Counted from the first letter of the stretch, positions 29,979 through 38,676 are shown. The stretch: 64,000 bases of DNA from Planctomycetaceae bacterium (GCA_021732785.1 JAKFUG010000031.1:35333-99332); one strand, 5' to 3'. The notes: generated by a model from the sequence alone, not told the origin. Numbers and translations: made by a program.

Positions 29979-30207
29979 GGTGATGCACCTCATTGGTGAT
30001 GAGGTACCGTTCAAACCAAACCGACGTGTGATCTGCGGGCATACGCCCCAGTCGAATGGACTCCCGCTCGTCATGCCCGGGTGGGTCTGTATCGATACGG
30101 ACTGTCAGCGCGGCGGATGGTTGACGTGTCTGGACGTCGCCCGTAACCACGTGATCCAGGCCAATCAGGCCGGGGAGGTCCGTGAATTTCCGCTGGCGGA
30201 GAAGTAA
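29979..30207 (+). pseudogene. remnant of a Ser/Thr-phosphatase-like metallophosphoesterase
   Basis: The frame HLIGDEVPFKPNRRVICGHT, PQSNGLPLVMPGWVCIDTDC, QRGGWLTCLDV reproduces the C-terminal quarter of bacterial PPP-type phosphoesterases, including the metal-binding His in GHTP and the IDT-GGWLTCLD block. The N-terminal two thirds, with the GDxHG and GNHE motifs, are missing upstream on either strand. It is therefore a truncated remnant, unless the short frame has been kept for another use. Confidence 0.65.
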
Positions 30208-30243
30208 CGAGAACGCCGTCGTTCTTCTCCGCAGCGAACGCCG

Positions 30244-30426
30244 TTAGAAGAGGAAGTCGATCAGGAATTGCAGGACCAGAAAGATCGAGTCGAAAATCGA
30301 CTCGAACAGCAGTTCAAACAACGATCCCAGCACGCCGAACAGAACATCAAACAGCCCGGCCTGCATGCGGTTGCCGTTAAATCCGGACGAGGTGAGGTGA
30401 CTGGCAAGCGAGAGAAACAGGTTCAT
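30244..30426 (-). CDS. 60-residue hydrophobic peptide, twin B
   Basis: It reads MNLFLSLASHLTSSGFNGNR, MQAGLFDVLFGVLGSLFELL, FESIFDSIFLVLQFLIDFLF and aligns without gaps to twin A at 29353-29535. Conserved positions include SHLTxSGFxG, M-x-AG-FD, and F-x-S-x-x-DSIF. The start at 30426 was chosen because a longer frame (to 30513) has no conserved counterpart in twin A, while AAGGGGCC lies before 30426. It is a membrane peptide by composition. Confidence 0.72.
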   Translation of the reverse strand: MNLFLSLASHLTSSGFNGNRMQAGLFDVLFGVLGSLFELLFESIFDSIFLVLQFLIDFLF

Positions 30427-30492
30427 AAGATGGCCCCTTACTGAACGAATCGCACATTCCAAACTCCCGGCCGATCGCTGGCCTCGTCGAGA

Positions 30493-30522
30493 CATTACGA
30501 AAACGTCACGCAAATTGTCAAC
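30493..30522 (-). promoter_or_regulatory. promoter candidate for twin B
   Basis: On the minus strand TTGACA (30517-30522), an 18-base spacer and TAATGT (30493-30498), about 65 bases before the ATG at 30426. Confidence 0.55.
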
Positions 30523-30574
30523 CTAGGATGGATGCGCCGATTTTGCAGATTGGGGCAGAAAGGGAGCCCCCCGC

Positions 30575-31498
30575 TTACCGCGGTTCAACGGGAATGCCCA
30601 GAAGTTCCTCTTCTTCTTCCTGAATGATGAGGCGGGGCGTGACGGTGATCACCACTTGCTGTTCTTCTTCTTCCTGGATGATCACCCGCGGAGTGATGAC
30701 CAGCAATCGTTCGATCGCGTCCGGAGCCGGGGGAATGATGCTGCCGACTGTCGGAGCTTCAAACCGCAGGGCCACCGACCGCCCCGAGTGGACGCGGACC
30801 AATTCAACATGGCCCAGAATGTCGTTTCCCTTTTCGGGACCTTCTGCCACCTTCAATTCCACCGATCGGTGATCCGGCGCAACCACGGCATGGGCAGCAA
30901 TCGAGCGGCCATCGAACGTGAGCTGTGCGGTCTGACGCGAAAACACCGTGATCTTCGGTGAAAACACCGTCTTCACCGATTCCATTTCCTTTGCCCGGGT
31001 GCGCAATTGCTCCGTCTCGAACTGGCCGAGTTCGCCAGGAAAGGCCTCCGCCAGGGACGCAATTTCTTCACGCGGCCCGGTGATGACGTGGACTTCCAGC
31101 ACCACCTGCACATCGAGTTCACGCCGCAGCCGACCGATTTCTTCAGCGATTCGTGCATGCACCACAGAAGACTGCCGAACCACGAGCGCCAATTTTTTCG
31201 CGAAGGGTTTGATGGAAGTCTCTTCATCCCAGACATCGGCCCCGGTGACGCGGCGCAAATGTTGTTCCAGCCCGCGGAATCCCTGTTCGCAGGTTGTGTC
31301 GATCGGTTCGCCCTGCCGCGAGGAAACACCGGGCAGGGGCACCACGAGATCGGCGACCGGGTACACGCGCACTTCCAGCGGCTGTTCCGCGGCGGCCTGC
31401 GGTTTTCCGGTCCGCGCAAGCCGATCGGCGGCCTGAGAATCCACCAGACTCGCGAACACGCCGGCTGACAAGATGCCCATGAATACGAAGCGTTGCAT
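30575..31498 (-). CDS. secreted protein with secretin-like signature
   Basis: A 307-residue exported protein (signal peptide MQRFVFMGILSAGVFASLVD, cleaved near SQA-AD). The middle (KKLALVVRQSSVVHARIAEE, then IGRLRRELDVQVVLEVHVIT) resembles the N-terminal N-domain to beta-domain transition of type II secretion/pilus secretins. The end carries LLVITPRVIIQEEEEQQ and TVTPRLIIQEEEEE, a repeat of the secretin L/V-ITP-x-I motif followed by acidic clusters. It is too short for a full secretin pore (usually above 450 residues), so it is an abbreviated relative, not a proven channel. Confidence 0.8.
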   Translation of the reverse strand: MQRFVFMGILSAGVFASLVDSQAADRLARTGKPQAAAEQPLEVRVYPVADLVVPLPGVSSRQGEPIDTTCEQGFRGLEQHLRRVTGADVWDEETSIKPFAKKLALVVRQSSVVHARIAEEIGRLRRELDVQVVLEVHVITGPREEIASLAEAFPGELGQFETEQLRTRAKEMESVKTVFSPKITVFSRQTAQLTFDGRSIAAHAVVAPDHRSVELKVAEGPEKGNDILGHVELVRVHSGRSVALRFEAPTVGSIIPPAPDAIERLLVITPRVIIQEEEEQQVVITVTPRLIIQEEEEELLGIPVEPR

Positions 31499-31653
31499 GA
31501 TTTCCCCCCGAGAAATGATCAGACATTTCGACTGACCGGGTGGTACCTCCGAACGCCAATCGGGTCAACGGCAACCCATCCTCGGCGGCCGTCTTGACTC
31601 CGCGAGACCGAACCGTTGAAGTACCCGGTGCGAAAGTTCATTTCGAGGTCACG

Positions 31654-31911
31654 ATGAAAATTTGGCTCGCGCGCTGTCTGGCAGGAACTCTCGGCTGCGG
31701 CGGACTCGCGCTGCTGGCGGGCTTGCTGGCGGCGTTGTTGTTCGCGGGCGGTGATGACACCGGTGGGCAAGCCCTCCGCATCACAACGATGTTGCTGAGT
31801 GCGGCCGCAGCCATCGGTGTGGCCACGCTGGTCGTGATGTTATCCGTCTTGCAACTCGGGCTCCTTGGATCGCATGAGGCTGCACCTCCTGCCGAAGGAA
31901 AATCGCCATAA
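31654..31911 (+). CDS. small membrane protein with two TM segments
   Basis: From ATG 31654 (GAGGTCACG upstream), 85 residues. Two hydrophobic stretches are LAGTLGCGGLALLAGLLAAL and LLSAAAAIGVATLVVMLSVL, joined by a polar GGDDTGGQALR loop. A frame upstream to 31540 has no ribosome binding site and no hydrophobic continuity. No named family recognised. It stands between a divergent secretin-like gene and a repeat-rich gap. Confidence 0.65.
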   Translation: MKIWLARCLAGTLGCGGLALLAGLLAALLFAGGDDTGGQALRITTMLLSAAAAIGVATLVVMLSVLQLGLLGSHEAAPPAEGKSP

Positions 31912-31918
31912 TCTCCGT

Positions 31919-32156
31919 GTAGGGTGGAACGAGTCCGCGAGTTCCACAGGTCATAAGAAAATTCCAGGTTCCAAAATCCAAGTTCCAAACAAGGGATAAG
32001 CTCCAAAACCCAAACGAGGAAGAGAGACGGCTGTTCTTACAAATCCGCTGCACTCTTCGTTTGGAATTTACTCATTGAAATTTGTTTGGATATTGGATTT
32101 TGTAAATTGGAACTTCTGCCCAAAGGGGTGGAACTCGCGGACTCGTTCCACCCTAC
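31919..32156. repeat. nested repeat: 29-bp inverted arms around a TTCCAAA-type palindrome
   Basis: GTAGGGTGGAACGAGTCCGC... at 31919-31947 is the exact reverse complement of 32128-32156. Between them is a degenerate palindrome with TTCCAAA-type words on the left and TTTGGAA-type words on the right. The reverse complement of its left half shares CCTTGTTTGGAACTTGG with the repeat at 63667-63815. Confidence 0.8.
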
Positions 32157-32183
32157 GCCTACTCCCTGACAGGCACCGGCGAT

Positions 32184-33245
32184 ATGCCGATCAAATTTCG
32201 ATGCAGTTATTGCCGACAGTTTCTGGGGATTTCCCGCAACCGCGTCGGCGGCATCGTTGACTGTCCGACATGCGGGCGATCCATTCGTGTGCCGGGATTG
32301 GATGGCGTTGCCGCACCGCTGCCGAGTCCGGAGCTGGATCGCGATGACGCCCATCTCGCGCGGGCGCTCGATGAACTCGCCGCCCTGGCCGACGCGCCCC
32401 TCATTCGGCCGGTGATGACCGACGAAGAAGGCGTCAACGAAGAAGCGGAGATTCCACAACCCTTGCCGGAGCCGGAACCCGTCGAGTTACCCATGCCTGT
32501 GCGCATGGCTGCGGTCTCGGTCATCGATCCGATCGCCAATGGAAATGCAGAGGTGCTCGCTGCGGCGGAGTCGCGGGCGGCGCTCGAAGAACTGTTGCAA
32601 CCCCTCGCCGCACCGAACGAGACGGAGTTGCCCTCCCGTCGTGCGGAACCGGGACCGTCAACCAGTTCGCTGCTGTTCGTAGTTTTGATTCCCCTCGTGA
32701 CATTGCTGCTGGGATCAGTTCTTGGTTGGATCGGTCGTGGCCAAGCGGTGTTGGCGATCCAGCCAGTCCCGGCACCGAATCCCGTCGAGAAAGTGGTGAT
32801 CGAACCGATGGGCGGACTGGAAGGACGCATCACCTATCGGACCGCGGACGGCGAGACCCGTCCTGATGTGGGGGCCCTGGTCATCGCGGTTCCTGAAACC
32901 TGGGCGGGGCAACTCCGACTGTCACCCGTCGGTCTGCGGCCGGGGGATGCCGAAGCCGATCAATCCGCCGCGCTGAAGATGGTCGCCGGGTTCGGGGGCG
33001 GCGCGATCCGCACGGGTGAAGCGGGCCGTTATCAACTGACGTTACCACAACCGGGCCGTTACACCGTGGTCACCGTCTCCCGGTTTGCGGAACGGAACGC
33101 GGATTCACCCTTGGCCCCGGACGATGTGACGCGGCTGCAAAGTTTTCTGGCGGATCCCATCACCACGCTGGGCAACCGGGCCGCACACATCGAAACGGTC
33201 ACGACGTCGGCCGATCAGACCACTGCCGGGGATCATGTGTTTTGA
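32184..33245 (+). CDS. zinc-ribbon membrane protein
   Basis: 353 residues. The N-terminus MPIKFRCSYCRQFLGISRNR, then VGGIVDCPTCGRSI, is a CxxC...CxxC zinc ribbon seen at the start of many planctomycete membrane proteins. A Pro/Glu-rich, probably disordered linker follows. One transmembrane helix is near 165-185 (SSLLFVVLIPLVTLLLGSVL). The C-terminal domain (EGRITYRTADGETRPDVGAL, then an AGRYQLTLPQPGRYTV block) looks like a carboxypeptidase-regulatory/SpaA-type beta sandwich outside the membrane. Topology and fold are inferred. Confidence 0.8.
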   Translation: MPIKFRCSYCRQFLGISRNRVGGIVDCPTCGRSIRVPGLDGVAAPLPSPELDRDDAHLARALDELAALADAPLIRPVMTDEEGVNEEAEIPQPLPEPEPVELPMPVRMAAVSVIDPIANGNAEVLAAAESRAALEELLQPLAAPNETELPSRRAEPGPSTSSLLFVVLIPLVTLLLGSVLGWIGRGQAVLAIQPVPAPNPVEKVVIEPMGGLEGRITYRTADGETRPDVGALVIAVPETWAGQLRLSPVGLRPGDAEADQSAALKMVAGFGGGAIRTGEAGRYQLTLPQPGRYTVVTVSRFAERNADSPLAPDDVTRLQSFLADPITTLGNRAAHIETVTTSADQTTAGDHVF

Positions 33246-33396
33246 ATCCTTCGGGGTGACAGATTTCTTCCAAACCGGGCGGACGGTTGCATCGCGGCGG
33301 GGGCGGGGACATTGTTAACATAGGCCGCACGACGGGGATGGCCGCATCGCACCCCGTTCCCCTGACACGACATCCACGCTAAGTAAAGACCTGAAA

Positions 33397-34872
33397 ATGA
33401 TTTGCGTCAGCCTGGCGCGAACGCGACATAAAATGGTGACGCTCGAACACCAGGCTCTCGCCGACCGCGGGGCGGAGTTGGTGGAACTTCGCGTCGACTG
33501 GTTACAGCGCGAGCCGGAGCTGAAAAAGCTCCTCGAAGGCCGCCCCACGCCGGTTGTGTTCACCTGCCGGCGTCCCGCCGACGGTGGCCGCTGGGCCGGC
33601 ACCGAAGAGCAACGCCAAACGTTGTTGCGGTCCGCGATTGTCGCCGGTGTCGAATACGTCGATATCGAACGGGACATCGCCACCAAGATTCGCCGCTACG
33701 GCAAAACCAAGCGGATCATCAGCCACCACGATTTCAACCAGACGCCGGACGATATCGAAGCGATCTACGCCGAGATGGTCGAGATGGACGCGGACATTAT
33801 CAAAGTCGTGACGATGGCAAATTCGCCCCACGACTGCATCCGCCTGCTGAAACTCTGCAAGGACGCCAGGAAGCCGACGGTCGCATTCTGCATGGGCGAA
33901 TTTGGCCTGCTGAGCCGGTTGCTCTGCGGACGTTACGGAGCCCCGTTTACCTACGCCACGTTCAGCAAAGAGCGCGAGATTGCTCCGGGGCAACTTTCAT
34001 TCGATGAAATGAAACACCTCTATCACTACGACAGGATCACGCCCAAGACGCAGGTGTTCGGCGTCCTCGGCGATCCGATCGGCCATTCGCTGAGTCCGCT
34101 GCTGCACAACACGGCGATGCGGGCCGCGAATTATGATGGCGTCTACCTGCCGCTCCGTGTCCCGCCGGATCAGTTTTCCAAAACGCTGGATGAATTTGAG
34201 TGGGTGGGCATCCGCGGTTACAGCGTGACCATTCCGCACAAGGAAGCGGCGCTCGCCAAAGCCGATCAGTGCGAGGAAATCGTCCGGCAAATCGGTGCCG
34301 CCAACACGTTGCTCAAACAAGCCGGACAGTGGTGGGCCGACAACACGGACTACACCGCGGCCATGGAAAGTCTCGCCACCGGGCTGCGGGAACAGGAGAT
34401 CCTCGACGGCAAGAAAGTCCTGCTGCTCGGAGCAGGGGGGGCGGCCCGGGCGATTGCTCTCGGCATCGTGCGCGCCGGCGGCGGTCTCGTGATTGCCAGC
34501 CGCACCACCGATCGGGCCAAGAAGCTCGCCACGGAACTGGGATGCCGTTACGTTACCTGGGAGAACCGCGGGAGTGAGTTGATCGATGTCCTGATCAATT
34601 GCACGCCGGTGGGAATGCACCCGAACGTCGATGAGTCTCCGTTTCAGGCGCATTGGCTTCGCGAAGAAATGCTGGTGTTCGATACGATCTACAATCCCGA
34701 ACAAACGCTGTTGTTGAAGCAGGCCCGCGAGCGGAATTGCCGGACGGTGTCGGGGCAGGAAATGTTTGTGCGACAAGCCGCCGCCCAGTTTCAGGCGTTC
34801 ACTGACATGGTCCCGCCGATGGAGTTAATGCGCGACACATTACGCCGCGGCATCTCCGCCGTGCGGCGGTGA
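33397..34872 (+). CDS. aroDE: bifunctional 3-dehydroquinate dehydratase / shikimate dehydrogenase
   Basis: Catalyses two successive shikimate-pathway steps. The N-terminal type I DHQase domain (1-215) shows VELRVDWL, the His pair H110/H111 (IISHHDFNQTPDD) and the Schiff-base lysine K136 (ADIIKVVTMANS). The C-terminal AroE domain (218-491) shows VFGVLGDPIGHSLSPLLHNT, GYSVTIPHKEAALA, NTDYTAAMES, the NADP-binding GAGGAARAIALGI and NCTPVGMHP. The same fusion is known from plants and chlamydiae. aroK follows after a REP-like doublet, forming a shikimate cluster. Confidence 0.96.
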   Translation: MICVSLARTRHKMVTLEHQALADRGAELVELRVDWLQREPELKKLLEGRPTPVVFTCRRPADGGRWAGTEEQRQTLLRSAIVAGVEYVDIERDIATKIRRYGKTKRIISHHDFNQTPDDIEAIYAEMVEMDADIIKVVTMANSPHDCIRLLKLCKDARKPTVAFCMGEFGLLSRLLCGRYGAPFTYATFSKEREIAPGQLSFDEMKHLYHYDRITPKTQVFGVLGDPIGHSLSPLLHNTAMRAANYDGVYLPLRVPPDQFSKTLDEFEWVGIRGYSVTIPHKEAALAKADQCEEIVRQIGAANTLLKQAGQWWADNTDYTAAMESLATGLREQEILDGKKVLLLGAGGAARAIALGIVRAGGGLVIASRTTDRAKKLATELGCRYVTWENRGSELIDVLINCTPVGMHPNVDESPFQAHWLREEMLVFDTIYNPEQTLLLKQARERNCRTVSGQEMFVRQAAAQFQAFTDMVPPMELMRDTLRRGISAVRR

Positions 34873-34890
34873 GTCGATCCAAAAGAAGTC

Positions 34891-34986
34891 GCACCCCGGC
34901 TGCTTCTTCGCAGCCGGGGTGCTTGTTTGATATCCCTGCGTCCTGTGAAATTCAGCATCTCGGCTGCCAGGAAGCAGCCGGGATGC
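34891..34986. repeat. REP-like hairpin doublet, copy 3
   Basis: GCACCCCGGCTGC-TTCTTC-GCAGCCGGGGTGC at 34891-34922, and GCATCTCGGCTGC (34954-34966, one mismatch) pairing with GCAGCCGGGATGC (34974-34986). The repeat keeps an open frame upstream of aroK, creating a false extension. Confidence 0.85.
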
Positions 34987-35015
34987 GATCGATTCTTCAA
35001 ACGATAACCTCCGCA

Positions 35016-35561
35016 ATGATCATCACCCTCATTGGCTATCGCGGGACCGGCAAAAGCCGCATCGCTCCGTTACTCGCGGACCGATTGCAGTGGCCGTGGG
35101 CCGATGCGGATGTCGAGCTCGAACGGAATTCCGGCCGCTCGATCCGGGAAATCTTCGCGACCGATGGCGAACCAACGTTCCGGCAATTCGAACGGCAACA
35201 ACTGGTCGATTTGCTGAGGTCTCCGATGCTCGTCCTCGCGGCGGGCGGCGGGGCGATTCTGAACACCGACACACGGGCCGATTTCCGCGCGGCGGGACCG
35301 GTCGTATGGTTACAGGCCGATGAAGCCACCATCGCCGATCGCATTCTCGGTGATCGTCCGGGCTCCGCACACCGGCCGAATCTCACCGCACAGGGGGGAC
35401 GTGAGGAAATCCGCGCGCTGCTCGCCTTCCGCACGCCGTTGTACGCTGAGACCGCCACGCTGACCGTGCGGACGGACGGTCGGCATCCGCAATCGGTCGC
35501 GAATGAGATTTATGCCGCGCTCCCGGAAACGATCCGCACGGCGGCCGGGGGGCGGCCATGA
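35016..35561 (+). CDS. aroK: shikimate kinase
   Basis: Phosphorylates shikimate at O-3 using ATP. From ATG 35016, 181 residues, the usual size. Walker A is GYRGTGKSRIA, the shikimate-binding aspartate/arginine region is WPWADADVELERNSGRSIRE, and AAGGGAILN is the family's GGG motif. The lid region is PNLT. An upstream continuation of the frame is REP repeat DNA. It overlaps the prepilin peptidase start by four bases (ATGA). Confidence 0.95.
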   Translation: MIITLIGYRGTGKSRIAPLLADRLQWPWADADVELERNSGRSIREIFATDGEPTFRQFERQQLVDLLRSPMLVLAAGGGAILNTDTRADFRAAGPVVWLQADEATIADRILGDRPGSAHRPNLTAQGGREEIRALLAFRTPLYAETATLTVRTDGRHPQSVANEIYAALPETIRTAAGGRP

Positions 35562-36853
35562 TTCTCGGCGATTGGCCGGTCTGGTTCGTCTGGGGCGTGC
35601 TGTTTGTCCTCGGTTCGTGCGTCGGCAGCTTTCTCAACGTCTGCATCTATCGGCTGCCGCAGCACGACGAAATCTGGAAGGCGTGGAAGGGACTCGGCCA
35701 CCCGCCGTCGGCGTGTCCTTACTGCCGCCATCGCATTCTGGCGATCGACAATGTTCCCCTCTTCGGCTGGTTGTGGCTCCGCGGCCGGTGCCGGTTCTGC
35801 CGGCATTGGATCCCCATGCGGTACCCGTTTGTCGAAATGCTGAACGGCGCATTGTGGGTGCTGTTGTACGCCGCGCTCGTGCCGAACGGTTGGCATGCCA
35901 CGATTGATGAGAGCTGGATTTCATCGCCGCTACTACCACTGACCCAGGTGGGTTGGGCACCGCTCGATCAGGAATTCTGGTTGCACATCCGTTACGTCTA
36001 TTATCTGGTGCTCGTCGAAGCGCTAGTGGTTGCCAGCTTTATTGACTTCGATCTGACGATCATCCCCGACAGCGTCACCGCTCCCGCGGCGGCGATTGGA
36101 CTGCTCGGCAGTCTGACCGGTTGCCTCGGGTTAGTGCCCGTCTGGTTTCAATCCCCGTCGTACATTCAAGCCGTCTGGTGGCAGTTTGATCCCAACGGCA
36201 TGCCCCCAGCGTGGATGCTCGTCACCGTTCCCCAGTGGATCGCGGCTCACCCCCAGCTTCACGGACTCGCGGTCAGTCTCGCTGGGGCCCTCCTCGGCGG
36301 CGGGATGATCTGGTTCATGCGGATCATCGGCGAATGGGTCTTTCGCCGGGAGGCGATGGGCTTCGGGGATGTCACGCTGATGGCGATGATCGGCACGTTT
36401 CTCGGCTGGCAACCGATGATTCTGATTCCGTTTCTGGCCTGCGTGATCGCACTAGTGACGGTGGTGAGTCGCGGCATTTTTCACCTCGGCCGCGAAATTC
36501 CGTTCGGTCCGTATCTTAGTCTGGCGACGGTGATCATCCTGTTGACGTGGAAATACGTTTTCCTCGCAATGCAGCGGTACTATGATCTCGGTGTCTTTCT
36601 CGTCGCGTTCGGACTTCTCACCGCGGTGATGCTGACCGGGCTGTTGTGGCTGTCGCAGGGGGTGAAATGGCTGTTGGGAATCCCGCTGTACGAAGAAGAA
36701 CCGCCGCCGGAATGGACATCGGCCGATCAACTCCATTTTTACGCGAACAAAGACATCCGCGCCGGTGTCGGCCCGATGTTGCCGTCCCGCTGGCCGGGCG
36801 AATCAGCGGGGCAGGGACGCCTGCATCAACAACACTGGCACGGCAACCGGTAA
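35558..36853 (+). CDS. type IV prepilin peptidase (A24 family)
   Basis: A polytopic membrane aspartyl protease that cleaves, and often N-methylates, type IV pilin and pseudopilin precursors. The 431 residues include SCVGSFLNVCIYRLP, the zinc-binding CPYC...CRFC pair of the N-terminal methyltransferase domain (about 50-90), the first catalytic Asp in SFIDFDLTIIPDS and the second in the GFGD motif (AMGFGDVTLMAMIG). There are about seven membrane segments. A short hydrophilic C-terminal tail follows. It is coupled to aroK by a four-base overlap. Likely substrates include the Flp-like pilin at 42.9 kb and type II secretion pseudopilins elsewhere. Confidence 0.94.
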   Translation: MILGDWPVWFVWGVLFVLGSCVGSFLNVCIYRLPQHDEIWKAWKGLGHPPSACPYCRHRILAIDNVPLFGWLWLRGRCRFCRHWIPMRYPFVEMLNGALWVLLYAALVPNGWHATIDESWISSPLLPLTQVGWAPLDQEFWLHIRYVYYLVLVEALVVASFIDFDLTIIPDSVTAPAAAIGLLGSLTGCLGLVPVWFQSPSYIQAVWWQFDPNGMPPAWMLVTVPQWIAAHPQLHGLAVSLAGALLGGGMIWFMRIIGEWVFRREAMGFGDVTLMAMIGTFLGWQPMILIPFLACVIALVTVVSRGIFHLGREIPFGPYLSLATVIILLTWKYVFLAMQRYYDLGVFLVAFGLLTAVMLTGLLWLSQGVKWLLGIPLYEEEPPPEWTSADQLHFYANKDIRAGVGPMLPSRWPGESAGQGRLHQQHWHGNR

Positions 36854-36908
36854 ACATTCACTGCTTGCACGTCGTCCCCGCCACTGACCACGGACCACTG
36901 ACAACCCC

Positions 36909-37517
36909 ATGATCACCATCGTCGACTACGGAATGGGCAACCTCCGCAGCGTGCAGAAGGCGTGCGAGAAACTCGGCGCGACTGCGGAGATCGCGACCAC
37001 ACCGGCGGCCATCCGTTCCGCCAGCAAACTAATTCTCCCCGGCGTCGGTGCCTTTCGCGATGCGATTCACGAACTGCAACGCCTCGATTTGGTGGAGCCG
37101 ATCAAAGCTCACATCCAGGGCGACAAGCCGTTTCTCGGGATCTGTCTCGGTCTCCAGATGCTGTTCGATGTCGGCTACGAAGACGGCGAATGGCCAGGGC
37201 TCGGCGTGTTCGCGGGGGATGTCGTCCGCTTTCCCGCCGACCCGTCGCTGAAAGTGCCGCACATGGGATGGAACACCATCGACGCTGTGCAGCCACAGAT
37301 TCCGCTGTTCACGGGCATTCCGCCGCAGTCGTCGGTTTACTTTGTTCACAGTTATTTTGTGCGGCCGAAAGACGAATCGCTGATCGCCGCGACGACGACT
37401 TACGGCGTGAAATTCGTCTCCGCCATCGCCCGTGGCAATGTCTTCGCGACACAGTTTCACCCCGAAAAAAGCCAGAAAGTCGGCATGCAGTTGCTGTCGA
37501 ACTTCATCGGGGGATGA
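36909..37517 (+). CDS. hisH: imidazole glycerol phosphate synthase glutaminase subunit
   Basis: The class I glutamine amidotransferase that feeds ammonia to HisF in histidine synthesis. In 202 residues, [19 protein letters not shown] is the typical start, the nucleophile is C79 ([11 protein letters not shown]), and the His-Glu pair is H184/E186 (TQFHPEKSQ). hisA follows 258 bases downstream. hisF is not in the window. Confidence 0.96.
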   Translation: MITIVDYGMGNLRSVQKACEKLGATAEIATTPAAIRSASKLILPGVGAFRDAIHELQRLDLVEPIKAHIQGDKPFLGICLGLQMLFDVGYEDGEWPGLGVFAGDVVRFPADPSLKVPHMGWNTIDAVQPQIPLFTGIPPQSSVYFVHSYFVRPKDESLIAATTTYGVKFVSAIARGNVFATQFHPEKSQKVGMQLLSNFIGG

Positions 37518-37530
37518 ATCGACCCTCCGG

Positions 37531-37632
37531 TCCCCTCGCCCCCGTCCGCGGGGGATAGGGTGAGGGGGTGTTGAAACGCACGGCCTCATCCGTCCTTCGG
37601 ACACCTTCCCCCCCGCAGACGGGGGAGAAGGG
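37531..37632. repeat. palindromic repeat between hisH and hisA
   Basis: CCCCCGTCCGCGGGGG near 37539-37554 and a second G-rich/C-rich block, CCCCCCGCAGACGGGGG, near 37609-37626 can pair within and between themselves. The form CCCCGTCCGCGGGG is a common dispersed repeat type. The rest of the 258-base gap has no gene. Confidence 0.6.
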
Positions 37633-37775
37633 ACATTGTTCACGCGGGGCGTTTCGGTCCCGGTGGTGTCGCTTCGCTCAACCACCGGCTAATGGCTATG
37701 ATCCCCTTCGGGATCAAGATCACCGGGATCGGTGGCGTCCCACAATCGATGATTCACATCAGGAACTGACGTTCG

Positions 37776-38513
37776 ATGGAAATTCTGCCGGCGATTGATT
37801 TGCGGGGAGGCAAGTGTGTCCGCTTGCGGCAGGGGGACTACACGCAGGAATCGGTTTTCAGCGATCATCCCGCAGAGATGGCGCTGCGTTGGGAAGCCGG
37901 CGGGGCCACGCGGCTGCATCTGGTCGATCTCGACGGTGCCAAAGCCGGACACCCGGTGAATGTCGATGCCCTGCGATCGATCGTTGCCGCGGTGAAGATC
38001 CCCTGCGAACTCGGCGGCGGCCTGCGCGATGACGCTTCCGTGAAACTGGTGCTCGACGACATCGGCATCGATCGCGCGATCATCGGCACACAAGCCCTGA
38101 AGCAACCGGAGTGGTTTCGCACGATTGCCAAACTCTATCCGGGTCAGGTCGCCTTGGGCCTGGATGCCCGCAATGGGAAAGTCGCAACGGCCGGGTGGCT
38201 GGATGTCTCGGAAACCTCGGCGATGGAACTGGCAAAGCAGTTTCTCGATACACCGCTCGCCGCCGTGATCTACACCAACATTGCGAACGACGGCATGATG
38301 CAGGGGATCGATGCGGGCACGCTCGCCGAGTTGGAACAATTCGCCGCAATGGGATTCCCCGTCATTGCCTCGGGTGGCGTGACGACCCTGGACGATGTCC
38401 GTGCCCTCGTAAAGATCGCGAACCGGCAACCGCAATTAGTCGGTGCGATCATTGGCCGCGCGCTCTACGAAGAAACGATCCGCGTCGCGGATGCCGTGGC
38501 GTTGACCCGTTAG
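37776..38513 (+). CDS. hisA: HisA: ProFAR isomerase
   Basis: Isomerises N'-(5'-phosphoribosyl)-formimino-AICAR ribonucleotide in histidine synthesis. It is a beta/alpha barrel of 245 residues with the N-terminal catalytic Asp in [15 protein letters not shown], phosphate-binding blocks ELGGGLR and ASGGV, and the second catalytic region [15 protein letters not shown]. Spacing fits HisA and not HisF (which starts MLAKRIIPCLDV). Not adjacent to hisF here. Confidence 0.93.
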   Translation: MEILPAIDLRGGKCVRLRQGDYTQESVFSDHPAEMALRWEAGGATRLHLVDLDGAKAGHPVNVDALRSIVAAVKIPCELGGGLRDDASVKLVLDDIGIDRAIIGTQALKQPEWFRTIAKLYPGQVALGLDARNGKVATAGWLDVSETSAMELAKQFLDTPLAAVIYTNIANDGMMQGIDAGTLAELEQFAAMGFPVIASGGVTTLDDVRALVKIANRQPQLVGAIIGRALYEETIRVADAVALTR

Positions 38514-38676
38514 CGTTCGATTTTGCCGCTTGTAACGAACAAAACGTTCGCGGGGCAAAACCCGCGCGTCGACGCCATTTGCGTTCCCTCTAATGCGACC
38601 TAGATTTGACTATTGCGTCAAGTCGTCCAACGTTTCCGGGGGAGGGAACACGGCGGCAGGACGCGGGGGTCGAATC

